Source: an uncultured Prevotellaceae bacterium (GTDB taxonomy: Bacteria; Bacteroidota; Bacteroidia; Bacteroidales; Bacteroidaceae). Taken from it: DNA of 15,487 nucleotides. Positions 5,034-12,841 of this stretch are shown here, piece by piece. Position 1 is the first letter of the stretch. The number at the start of each line of letters is the position of its first letter. A program made the position numbers and the translations under genes. A model generated the notes under the pieces. The model did not search any database. It saw only the letters and a list, made by a program, of their open reading frames with translations, and was not told the DNA's origin. Location of the stretch: assembly GCA_937902455.1 (NCBI GenBank), contig CALELI010000176.1, positions 1 through 15,487 on the forward strand, read 5' to 3'.

Positions 5034-7013
5034 ATGAAGAAACTCTACTCATTCGTAACGTTGATAGTTGCTCTCTTCACAGCAACATCAGCAAGTGCAC
5101 AAATTCAGAGCGTAACCGAATTGTTCGGTACATGGAAATTCACAGCAGACGTTCAGTTTAATGATGACAGCTACAAAAACAAGATTCTGAATGAAAGTGA
5201 AGTCACAATCAAACAGGACCCTTCAGGAACCTTTGCCGCAGAAATTGATGGTCTTTGCGGTGTTGAAAACAGTTATCAGCAGGTGTCAAAACTCGTTGCC
5301 AACGAAGAAGGGCAGCAAACACTCAAGATTACAAACCCTAATGGCGGAAACTATGACGCATGGGGAAGTCTCGGTCTCTGGATGACAGATGTCGATGGAA
5401 GAAACCCATTCGGTATGACAGGCTATGGATCTCTTTACTATGTCGTCAATAATGAAGGCAAAGAAATCACTCTGCCTGATTTCTCCTTTGTAAGCATTTC
5501 CGACTTTAGTGCAGAATACGGAACAATCATTGCAACAGTAAAGAACGCAAAGCTGACCCTTATTGCAAAAGAAGAAATCGAAGTAAAGGATATCTCTGGA
5601 GAATATGATTTCACTGCTTCCACAAATTATGATTACGGGGTTATTCCGAACTGGCCAACGAGTCTCAAGATGAACATCGTCAAGAAGGATGACACAAACA
5701 AGAACTATTCAGTGACATGGGCATGGGAAGAGTTTGCCCCAATCACATTCGACGGTACATTTGACGGTAACGCACTCACATTGCCATACTCCAAGCAGGT
5801 AGTTGCCTATGACTCTATCTTCCTCGCACCATCCTACGGCTACACCCTTGACGGAAGCATAGTCTTCAACCTCGCTGGCGACAATCTATCAATGTCTACA
5901 GGCTGTTCTTTTGCAGTTCCTTACTACCTTGACGGTGCAACAGAGCCAGACAGCCTCAGCTATGTATTCTGGTATGGTGGCGGTATCGCAAAACTTCCAA
6001 AGGAAGACCCATCATTCACTTACGATGGTAAGTACGAAGCTACAGCAGTCGTGGCATACGACCTTTCAGAAGGCAAGACTCCTGTCAGTGGTCCAATTGA
6101 AATCATGTATGATGAGAACTACGGCATATACCTCATTACAAACTTCCTCGGTTATGACACATACGCTCTGAACTATGGTGGTATCGAACTCAAGCCAGAC
6201 GCAGAGGATCCGATGAAAGCTACAATTGACCTTACATACAACTACCTTAAATTCCTCGAGGCTACTGCTGCAGACTATAAATATTATGTTCTCCTCGACG
6301 GCAACCTCTCAAACGGTCCAATCAAGGTGACATTCTCAGAAGACGGCACAATGAAACTCGGCGAATTCTGTATTGGAACGGGCACATACATGGGAACAGA
6401 ACCTAACGCATTAGTGACATGGTACACTTCGCTCACAGCCGTTCCTAACAACCCTTCTCCTGAAGACTGGATTGGCGACCATACAGTAAACACTATCAAC
6501 TATGCATACATAGCTGACGGAGCAACTGTTCCTACAACAGGCGCATTCAAGGTTTCATATGATGAAAACTATGGTATGTTCCTCGTGGAGGATTTCCTCG
6601 GATATGACGTCTACACAATGAACTATGGTGGTTTCGAACTCAAGCCTGATGCAACAGACCCTCACAAGGCTACCATCGACCTCACATACAACATCCTTGA
6701 CTATGATGTCAGCACCAACAACGCAACGACTCTCAACGACATAGCACTTGGAACTACTCCATTAGAGGCAACTCTCAACGATGACGGCACAGTCACCCTT
6801 GGTGATTTCGCTATCGCAGCAGGTCCTTGGGGAAGTGCTCCATCATTCGTAATTGCATCTACTCAGGAATCAACACTCGGCATCGACGGAGTGAAGACTT
6901 CAGAAGTTGAAGGCAAGACCTACAACCTCCAGGGTGTTGAAGTCAAAGGACTGCAGCGCGGCATCGTAATCCAGAATGTCGGCGGCAAGTTCGTCAAGAA
7001 GTATATTAAATAA
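5034..7013 (+). CDS. Secreted calycin-like multi-repeat protein
   Basis: This 659-residue protein begins with a signal peptide MKKLYSFVTLIVALFTATSA ending ASA before Q, with no lipobox, so it is probably cleaved by signal peptidase I. The body consists of beta-rich repeats that look like calycin-type barrels. Openings of the LFGTWKF, ISGEYDF, YDGKYEA and WIGDHTV kind occur at about residues 29, 186, 330 and 479. The last two domains are clear duplicates: residues 360-403 and 510-553 match at 33 of 44 positions around DENYG, FLGYD, NYGG, ELKPDA and KATIDLTYN. The end, KTYNLQGVEVKGLQRGI then GGKFVKKYIK, resembles the short YNLQG-type tail common in Prevotella exported proteins. Codon use is more A/T-rich than in the nuclease and sus genes, which could reflect high expression. 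It has its own promoter and ends 63 bp before susC. It may bind a small or hydrophobic ligand; this is inference from the fold and context. Confidence 0.72.
   Translation: MKKLYSFVTLIVALFTATSASAQIQSVTELFGTWKFTADVQFNDDSYKNKILNESEVTIKQDPSGTFAAEIDGLCGVENSYQQVSKLVANEEGQQTLKITNPNGGNYDAWGSLGLWMTDVDGRNPFGMTGYGSLYYVVNNEGKEITLPDFSFVSISDFSAEYGTIIATVKNAKLTLIAKEEIEVKDISGEYDFTASTNYDYGVIPNWPTSLKMNIVKKDDTNKNYSVTWAWEEFAPITFDGTFDGNALTLPYSKQVVAYDSIFLAPSYGYTLDGSIVFNLAGDNLSMSTGCSFAVPYYLDGATEPDSLSYVFWYGGGIAKLPKEDPSFTYDGKYEATAVVAYDLSEGKTPVSGPIEIMYDENYGIYLITNFLGYDTYALNYGGIELKPDAEDPMKATIDLTYNYLKFLEATAADYKYYVLLDGNLSNGPIKVTFSEDGTMKLGEFCIGTGTYMGTEPNALVTWYTSLTAVPNNPSPEDWIGDHTVNTINYAYIADGATVPTTGAFKVSYDENYGMFLVEDFLGYDVYTMNYGGFELKPDATDPHKATIDLTYNILDYDVSTNNATTLNDIALGTTPLEATLNDDGTVTLGDFAIAAGPWGSAPSFVIASTQESTLGIDGVKTSEVEGKTYNLQGVEVKGLQRGIVIQNVGGKFVKKYIK
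6111..6242 (+). repeat. Internal domain duplication, copy A
   Basis: This 132-bp in-frame segment pairs with 6561-6692, which has exactly the same length. The two encode 44-residue stretches from DENYG to DLTYN with 33 identical residues. They lie 450 bp (150 codons) apart, the size of one repeat domain, so they mark a tandem domain duplication in the calycin-like protein. Confidence 0.85.
6561..6692 (+). repeat. Internal domain duplication, copy B
   Basis: Partner of 6111-6242. The conserved words GYD, NYGG and ELKPDA lie at the same spacing. Differences cluster at residues such as IYLITN versus MFLVED, which could be ligand-facing. Confidence 0.85.
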
Positions 7014-7031
7014 TAAATATAATAAGGTATG

Positions 7032-7068
7032 GGAGTTAAGAGGCGAACGTCCTCTTAACTCCTTTTTT
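7032..7068 (+). terminator. Intrinsic terminator or attenuator before susC
   Basis: A perfect 12-bp stem (GGAGTTAAGAGG at 7032-7043 and CCTCTTAACTCC at 7051-7062) with loop CGAACGT is followed by six T residues. It ends 8 bp before the susC ATG at 7076. It should end the calycin-gene transcript; because no promoter box is visible between it and susC, partial readthrough may be how susC is expressed. Confidence 0.85.
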
Positions 7069-7075
7069 AACAGAA

Positions 7076-10000
7076 ATGAAGAACAAGGAAATTCTGCCAG
7101 TCATCATAGCACTCGCTCTGTTCGGGGCATCACCGGCACAAGCCATCACGGACAGAGGCGACATACAGGCTGTGGAGAAGATTGAAGCCGACACCGACTT
7201 CACAGGAACGGTAGTTGACAAGGAGACAGGAGAGGAACTAATTGGAGTGACCGTCGCCGTCAAGAAGGGCACTGCCATCATAGGCGGTACAGCCACCAAC
7301 ATGGAAGGAAAATTCTCCCTGAAGATAACGGAGACCGACTACACCGTGCAGTTCAGTTACACAGGATACAAGACCATCACCCTTCGTTCCAAGGACATCA
7401 AGCCAGGAATGAAGATCCAGATGGAGTCCGACTCCAAACTTCTCAACGAAGTAGTAGTGACAGGTTTCTTTGACAAGAACAAGAACACGTTCACCGGTTC
7501 TGTCACCCAGATAAAGGCCGAAGAGCTGAAAATGGTGACTGGAACCGATATCGTGACTGCAATAGCAGCCCTTACCCCAGGTTTGCAGCTACAGGTCAAC
7601 AGTGCCCAGGGGTCAAACCCTAACCATGTGCCGGAACTCATCATGCGAGGAATGACCTCGTTCTCCAACGAAGGCCAGAGTGTCAACCAGCCTACCATCA
7701 TTCTCGACGGTACGGAAATCAGCATGACCGACCTCTATGACCTCGACATGAATGAAATTGAAAGCATCAACGTGCTGAAAGATGCTTCAGCCACTGCCCT
7801 CTATGGTTCCAAGGCATCCAACGGCGTGATTGTCATCACCCGTAAGGCTATCACGAGCGGAACCATCCACGTGGCATACAACTTCACAGGAAATGTGCAG
7901 TTCCCTATGCTCAGCGACTATCAGCTTCTCTCACCTTCAGAGAAACTCGAATATGAACGTCTGGCAGGTCTCTATGATGCAGCCAAGTCCATTGACCCAA
8001 CTACAGGACTGCCGCTTCAGTACAAGTACGACGAACTCTACAACCAGCGTTACAAGATGATTCAGGCCGGACAGAACAGCGACTGGCTCTCTCAGCCGGC
8101 ACGAGTGGCATTCAGCCACGACCACTCCCTCCGTGTGTATGGAGGAGCAGCCGACATACGCTACGAACTCACAGGACGTTTCGCCAACACACACGGTGTC
8201 ATGAAGGACGACTACCGTCGTCGCTACAACATCGGTTTCAAACTCGACTATTTCATCAATAACAGCATAAAGATATCCAACCGAAGCACCTATGCAGAGG
8301 TTTACGTGAAAGACACACCTTACGGCTCATTCTCGCAATATGCCCGCATGAACCCTTATGACCCGATGTTCAACGAGGACGGAACGGTCAACCTCAACCT
8401 CTCGTGGGACCTCGACAACCCTCTCTACGAAGCTACCCTCGGATCATTCTCCAATTCCGATTCACGGACTTTCTCCAACAGCACCGACCTACGTTGGGAA
8501 CTCAGTAAGCAATTCCGCGTCACAGGTCACTTCAACGTATCGTCAGGACGGAGCGGCTCCAGCGACTTCACCTCGCCTAAGTCACGTGCCTTCAAGAACG
8601 AGAGCGACCTCTCCAAGCGAGGCTCACTCCAGAGGGGAATAACCACCGACAATAGTTACAGCGGAAACATAGTGGCCTCCTTCAACAAGATGTTCAAGGA
8701 CGAATCCCTCATCAGCGCATCGGCAGGATGGGAAATCAACTACTCCAAGACGCGTAGCGAATATGTCACAGCCATCGGCTTCTACAACGACCAGCTCTCA
8801 TTCATCGGGAATGCAGCAGGCTATCCTACCACCACCCCATCAGGCACTCAGGGCGAGTCATCCGATGTCGGAGTATTCCTCTCAGGCAACTATTCCTTCC
8901 GCAACCGTTACTTCGTTGACGGCACATGGCGTCTGACAGGCTCGTCACAGTTCGGCGAGAACAACCGCTACGGAAACTTCTGGTCTGCCGGTCTCGGATG
9001 GAACATCATGAACGAGCCTTACATGGCATCCATCAAGAAATACTTCGATGTGTTCAAGTTGCGTGCATCCACTGGTTTTACCGGAAAAGTGTCATTCTCT
9101 CCATTCCAAGCAATGACCATGTACCAGTATTCCAACCGCTACGAATACAAGAACGGAATTGGAGCCATTCCTATGACCATCGGCAATGTAGACCTTGCAT
9201 GGGAACGCACCATGAACTACAACCTCGGACTCGACCTCTCCATGTTCGACCACCGGCTCAATCTCGTTATCGACGCATATATCCGCAACACCACCGACCT
9301 CCTCCTCAACAAGTCCATGGCACCATCCACAGGTATCACCTCTGCTATGGGCAACCTCGGAGAACTTCAGAATAAAGGTATAGAATTCCAGATTGATGGC
9401 TATATCTTCCGCAATCAGGACTTCTACTGGAAACTCGGAACCACAGGATATTTCAACACCAACAAGATAACCAAGATCAATCAGGCGCTCAAGGAAATGA
9501 ACGAGCGTAATCAGGAAATGGCCAGTTCCTACAACTATCCGCTTCCTCAATACGCAGAAGGCGAGAGCGTCACAGCCCTCAAGCTCGTCCGCTCAGCCGG
9601 AATCGACCCTGCAACAGGTAAGGAAGTGTACATAAAGCTCAACGGAGAGCGCACATTTACCTACGACCCTACCGACAAGGTACTTATCGGCGACACACAG
9701 CCAGCATACAACGGAACCATTAATACCTCCGTCTACTGGAAAGGATTTTCAGTCTATGCCCTTTTCGACCTCCGACTCGGAGGATGGATATACAACACCA
9801 CCCGTGCATCCAAGGTTGAAGGTTCAAATCCTAAGTACAATGCCGACCAGCGAGTATTCGACGACCGCTGGAAACAGCCAGGCGACATTGCATCCTACAA
9901 GAACATTGCCGACTCATCCACTCCACGCCAGACCGACCGTTTTGCCGAGAAGGAGAACACTCTCAATCTCGGAACCCTCAACATCACCTATGAGTTTGCT

Positions 10001-10150
10001 CAGGACTTCTGTAAGCGACTCCATCTCCGCAACCTACGCTGCGGACTCAACTTCACCGACATCCTTCGTCTCTCAAGCGTGAAGATTGAGCGAGGAACCG
10101 ACTATCTCTACGCCAAAGGATGCGAGATCACCCTTTCCGCAATATTCTAG
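7076..10150 (+). CDS. SusC/RagA-family TonB-dependent outer-membrane transporter
   Basis: This 1024-residue beta-barrel transporter should import an oligomeric ligand across the outer membrane using TonB energy, with SusD as lid. It has a signal peptide (MKNKEILPVIIALALFGASP then AQA, residues 1-23), a carboxypeptidase-regulatory-like domain at about 42-120 (FTGTVVDKETGEELIGVTV), the EVVVTGF junction at 125-131, and a plug domain at about 140-260 with the family hallmark LKDASATALYGSKASNGVIV (234-253). The barrel follows and ends in an aromatic residue (ITLSAIF). No N-terminal STN signalling domain is present, so an anti-sigma partner is not expected. The start at 7076 is supported by the signal peptide. 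It is followed after 33 bp by susD. No own promoter is visible; transcription may come through the hairpin at 7032-7068. Confidence 0.95.
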   Translation: MKNKEILPVIIALALFGASPAQAITDRGDIQAVEKIEADTDFTGTVVDKETGEELIGVTVAVKKGTAIIGGTATNMEGKFSLKITETDYTVQFSYTGYKTITLRSKDIKPGMKIQMESDSKLLNEVVVTGFFDKNKNTFTGSVTQIKAEELKMVTGTDIVTAIAALTPGLQLQVNSAQGSNPNHVPELIMRGMTSFSNEGQSVNQPTIILDGTEISMTDLYDLDMNEIESINVLKDASATALYGSKASNGVIVITRKAITSGTIHVAYNFTGNVQFPMLSDYQLLSPSEKLEYERLAGLYDAAKSIDPTTGLPLQYKYDELYNQRYKMIQAGQNSDWLSQPARVAFSHDHSLRVYGGAADIRYELTGRFANTHGVMKDDYRRRYNIGFKLDYFINNSIKISNRSTYAEVYVKDTPYGSFSQYARMNPYDPMFNEDGTVNLNLSWDLDNPLYEATLGSFSNSDSRTFSNSTDLRWELSKQFRVTGHFNVSSGRSGSSDFTSPKSRAFKNESDLSKRGSLQRGITTDNSYSGNIVASFNKMFKDESLISASAGWEINYSKTRSEYVTAIGFYNDQLSFIGNAAGYPTTTPSGTQGESSDVGVFLSGNYSFRNRYFVDGTWRLTGSSQFGENNRYGNFWSAGLGWNIMNEPYMASIKKYFDVFKLRASTGFTGKVSFSPFQAMTMYQYSNRYEYKNGIGAIPMTIGNVDLAWERTMNYNLGLDLSMFDHRLNLVIDAYIRNTTDLLLNKSMAPSTGITSAMGNLGELQNKGIEFQIDGYIFRNQDFYWKLGTTGYFNTNKITKINQALKEMNERNQEMASSYNYPLPQYAEGESVTALKLVRSAGIDPATGKEVYIKLNGERTFTYDPTDKVLIGDTQPAYNGTINTSVYWKGFSVYALFDLRLGGWIYNTTRASKVEGSNPKYNADQRVFDDRWKQPGDIASYKNIADSSTPRQTDRFAEKENTLNLGTLNITYEFAQDFCKRLHLRNLRCGLNFTDILRLSSVKIERGTDYLYAKGCEITLSAIF

Positions 10151-10153
10151 AAA

Positions 10154-10188
10154 AATGAATAATGAAAAATGAAAAATGAATAATGAAA
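10154..10188 (+). repeat. AATGAAA/AATGAAT heptamer repeat between susC and susD
   Basis: Five 7-bp units fill the gap between the susC stop and susD. The ATG of susD (10183) lies inside the last unit. Earlier ATGs open frames of four or five codons that end at TGA or TAA. Confidence 0.9.
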
Positions 10189-10248
10189 AATAACAATATA
10201 TATATTCCGGTTATTGGATGTCTCATCCTTGCAGGTCTCAGTTCATGC
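10183..10248 (+). repeat. Duplicated lipoprotein signal-peptide cassette, copy A
   Basis: These 66 nt, from the ATG through the lipobox cysteine codon of susD, match 12776-12841 at 60 of 66 positions. Both copies are preceded by five AATGAAA-type heptamers. Similarity ends at the cysteine. Confidence 0.9.
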
Positions 10249-11604
10249 GACAATTATCTCGACATCACCCCTGAAGGTCAGGTGAAGCGCGACGAGATGC
10301 TCAGCACTCCCGAAGGCATTGAGGATGCACTCTATGGAGTCTACGCCCAGATGCGTTCCTCCGATCTCTATGGAATGGCCCTCAGCATCTACGGCGTGGA
10401 AGTGCTCGGCCAGAACATGGACTGCTATGGTGCCGAGTTTACCGAGAACCTCGGTTCCTACAACTGGGAATACTCCGACGTACGCACATGGAGCGAGGGT
10501 GTATGGACCGCCATGTACTCCAACATCTCCAATGCAAACTCCATCCTCCAGTCCGACCTCGTAGCCAACGCATCCACCTTCCCATATACTATATATAAAG
10601 GTGAAGCCCTTGCCCTTCGTGCATTCATGCACTTCGACCTCCTGCGCCTCTTCACACCCCAGTACACTCTCGACACGTCTGCCAAGGGCATTCCTTATCA
10701 GACAACATTCTCACTCCATACACCCGATTTCGAGAGTATGACCGAGAACTACGAGCATATCCTTGCCGACCTTCTCGAGGCAGAGACACTCCTTGCCGAC
10801 GAAGACCGCTACACCGGTGAGACCCCATTCATGCAAGACCGTCAGATTCATCTCAATATCCATGCCGTACGTGCAGCACTGGCACGCGTTTACCTCACTA
10901 TGGGCAACAAGCAGAAAGCAATGGAATATGCATCCAAGGTCATCACATCCAGCCCTTACACCCTCAAGGAAAAGACCGAAGTCATCAACGACGTCGCCGG
11001 TGTACTCTCCCGCAAGGAATGCCTCTTCGGAGTCTACTACGCCAACTTCTATTCCGATGTCAGTTCACTCCTCCAGCGCCAGCAGTCCTACTATTCACTC
11101 GACCCTCGCGACGACTTCATGGATGCCTACAACACCGAGGCCGACGGACTTGACTACCGTCAGGCGGCCTATTTCACCACAGTCGAGATGGGTGGAGAGA
11201 TGCGCTATCGCCTCTCCAAGTTCACCGACATCTACGAACTCAACAGCATTTCAGCCAGTCGCCCTGCAGACCTCATACTCGGAATCAACATCATCCGTAT
11301 TCCTGAGATGTACTACATCATGGCAGAGTGTCTCCTCGGCACCAACAACAGCAAGGCTGCTACCTACTACAATGCCGTACGCCAGCATCGCGGACTCGAG
11401 CCACTTGCATCCGACCGCACCCTTACCATCGATCTCATCAACCTCGAGCGCCAGAAAGAGTACTTCGGCGAAGGATATACATACTTCAACAACAAGCGCC
11501 TCAACCTCCCTATGCTTTCAGCCGATGGCAAGACCACATACAACCCATCAAACGATATTTACGTAGTACCAATTCCTGATTCAGAATATGCGAACAGATA
11601 TTAA
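10183..11604 (+). CDS. SusD/RagB-family surface lipoprotein
   Basis: This 473-residue lipoprotein is the ligand-capturing lid of the SusC transporter on the cell surface. The lipobox ends LSSC with C22, followed by DNYLDITPEGQ, a typical SusD start. The N-terminal half contains the helical SusD-like repeat region (DALYGVYAQMRSSDLYG; ALRAFMHFDLLRLF). The C-terminal domain shows IRIPEMYYIMAECLL, YYNAVRQHRGLEPL and LERQKEYFGEGYTYFNNKRL, all standard in the family. Its last 17 bp overlap the start of the DUF4843 gene, pointing to translational coupling. Its first 66 nt are 60/66 identical to those of the PKD-like lipoprotein at 12776, while the mature proteins are unrelated. Confidence 0.95.
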   Translation: MKNNNIYIPVIGCLILAGLSSCDNYLDITPEGQVKRDEMLSTPEGIEDALYGVYAQMRSSDLYGMALSIYGVEVLGQNMDCYGAEFTENLGSYNWEYSDVRTWSEGVWTAMYSNISNANSILQSDLVANASTFPYTIYKGEALALRAFMHFDLLRLFTPQYTLDTSAKGIPYQTTFSLHTPDFESMTENYEHILADLLEAETLLADEDRYTGETPFMQDRQIHLNIHAVRAALARVYLTMGNKQKAMEYASKVITSSPYTLKEKTEVINDVAGVLSRKECLFGVYYANFYSDVSSLLQRQQSYYSLDPRDDFMDAYNTEADGLDYRQAAYFTTVEMGGEMRYRLSKFTDIYELNSISASRPADLILGINIIRIPEMYYIMAECLLGTNNSKAATYYNAVRQHRGLEPLASDRTLTIDLINLERQKEYFGEGYTYFNNKRLNLPMLSADGKTTYNPSNDIYVVPIPDSEYANRY

Positions 11605-12463
11605 GACCCTTTCCTCCGTCATCCTCGCAGCCCTGCTGACCATCTCGTGCAGCGAGACCGACTACATGACCTACGACTCCGACTCCAACGGAATCTATTT
11701 CAGTCACGACACACTCGAGTATTCATTCTCAGTGCTCCATGTCGATTCCACCGTCCACACCATTCTCGTCCCTGTGAAGATTATGGGAACCCTCTCCCCC
11801 GAACCACGCACCTTCGCCTTCACCATCGAGAGCCAGATGCCGAACGACTCCATACAGAAACTCATCTACGTCCCAGGCAACAAGGAATACGTCTGGGCAC
11901 AGAAGGGAGTGCAATATACCGTTCCGTCCGAAGTCACCATTCCTGCGAATTCCATCGAGGGAGTGATACCAGTCACAGTCAATCGTTCAGAACTGAAAGG
12001 AAACTATGCAGAAGGCTATGTACGCTATCGCATCATTCTGCGACTTGCAGCCAACGAGAACTTCACACCGACCCTCTCTGAGAAGGACCAGGTACGCGTC
12101 GTCCAGTTTGACAACGCAGTAGAGCAGCCTGCATGGTACGATGCCTACGGTGAGAAAGTATGGTACAAGCCAGAACTCGGGGAATGGCATCCTTACAAGT
12201 TCATCAAGCTCGTGGAATATTTCCACGATGTCAAGAACATACTCCCGGAGACCTATGTCAAGATGGTCAACCTCTATGGCGAAAACCTCGAGAACGTACC
12301 TTACGGCGACTTCCATGTCTATCGCACCATCTTCCGCAAATACATCTACTCACGTATGTACGACCACTTCAACGACCCAGCAAACCGCGACATGATACTC
12401 TCACTCTACCCCGACTTCATCTTCGACTTCCCCGATCCGTTCGCAACAGACAGCGCAGAGTGA
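11588..12463 (+). CDS. DUF4843 family lipoprotein
   Basis: This 291-residue predicted surface lipoprotein has signal peptide MRTDIKTLSSVILAALLTIS with the lipobox cysteine C21, followed by SETDYMTYDSDSNG; the acidic residues after the cysteine fit surface export in Bacteroidetes. The YDSDSNGIYFSHDTLEYSF start, a beta-rich middle (PVKIMGTLSPEPRTFAF), and a C-terminal part with WYKPELGEWHPYKFIKLVEY match my memory of DUF4843 proteins. These occur right after SusD in operons that also encode a PKD-like lipoprotein. The gene overlaps susD by 17 bp in another frame. As I recall, the peptide-importing SusCD of B. thetaiotaomicron (BT2261-BT2264) has two accessory lipoproteins in equivalent positions. 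The exact role is unknown. Confidence 0.82.
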   Translation: MRTDIKTLSSVILAALLTISCSETDYMTYDSDSNGIYFSHDTLEYSFSVLHVDSTVHTILVPVKIMGTLSPEPRTFAFTIESQMPNDSIQKLIYVPGNKEYVWAQKGVQYTVPSEVTIPANSIEGVIPVTVNRSELKGNYAEGYVRYRIILRLAANENFTPTLSEKDQVRVVQFDNAVEQPAWYDAYGEKVWYKPELGEWHPYKFIKLVEYFHDVKNILPETYVKMVNLYGENLENVPYGDFHVYRTIFRKYIYSRMYDHFNDPANRDMILSLYPDFIFDFPDPFATDSAE

Positions 12464-12531
12464 TGAATAATGAAAAATGAATAATGAAAAATGAATAATG
12501 AAAAATGAAAAATGAAAAATGAAGAATGAAA
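12462..12531 (+). repeat. AATGAAA-type heptamer repeat, ten units
   Basis: Ten contiguous 7-bp units (GATGAAT once, then AATGAAA, AATGAAT and AATGAAG) begin inside the stop codon of the DUF4843 gene. Together with 12532-12775 they separate two genes that otherwise belong to one operon. Confidence 0.92.
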
Positions 12532-12569
12532 GGCAAACGACTATGTTTTTTTGCCTACGGCATAACGCA

Positions 12570-12712
12570 AATTACCGCGAATTATCCGCGAATTTATTCG
12601 AGAATTAATCCAGTTTATGCTGAGCCTATCGAAGTACCTTGGGCAAACTACATGGATGCACGCGGACAAGAACGAACACACCTGCAGACAAGTAATAATT
12701 CGCGATAAAATT
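12570..12712. repeat. Possible MITE-like intergenic element with inverted ends
   Basis: A perfect 10-bp inverted repeat (CGCGAATTAT at 12576-12585 and ATAATTCGCG at 12695-12704) sits in longer imperfect A/T-rich arms. The interior carries CCGCGAATTATCCGCGAATT repeats on the left and, at 12615-12634, a reverse copy of the CTTCGA-GCTCAG word. A 60-codon frame at 12526-12708 crosses the element but starts in repeats and has no family resemblance, so I do not call it a gene. No transposase is present. Confidence 0.5.
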
Positions 12713-12746
12713 TACGGGCAATTTACGATAATTTACGTTTTAAAAA

Positions 12747-12781
12747 AATGAAAAATGAATAATGAATAATGAATAATGAAA
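12747..12781 (+). repeat. AATGAAA/AATGAAT heptamer repeat before the PKD-like gene
   Basis: Five 7-bp units; the last one contains the ATG at 12776. The arrangement matches the leader of susD almost exactly. Confidence 0.9.
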
Positions 12782-12841
12782 AATAACAAGATATATCTTC
12801 CGCTTATTGGATGTTTCATCCTTGCAAGTCTCAGTTCCTGC
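12776..12841 (+). repeat. Duplicated lipoprotein signal-peptide cassette, copy B
   Basis: Partner of 10183-10248 with six mismatches in 66 nt. The encoded peptides are MKNNKIYLPLIGCFILASLS and MKNNNIYIPVIGCLILAGLS, each followed by SC. Confidence 0.9.

Noticed and set aside
6900..7013. C-terminal tail of the calycin-like protein as a proven type IX sorting signal
   Set aside because: The YNLQG-type tail is suggestive only; key residues of known sorting domains cannot be confirmed and no secretion genes are in view.
12526..12708. 60-codon frame between the DUF4843 and PKD-like genes
   Set aside because: It begins in heptamer repeats and crosses a repeat element; no recognisable protein features.
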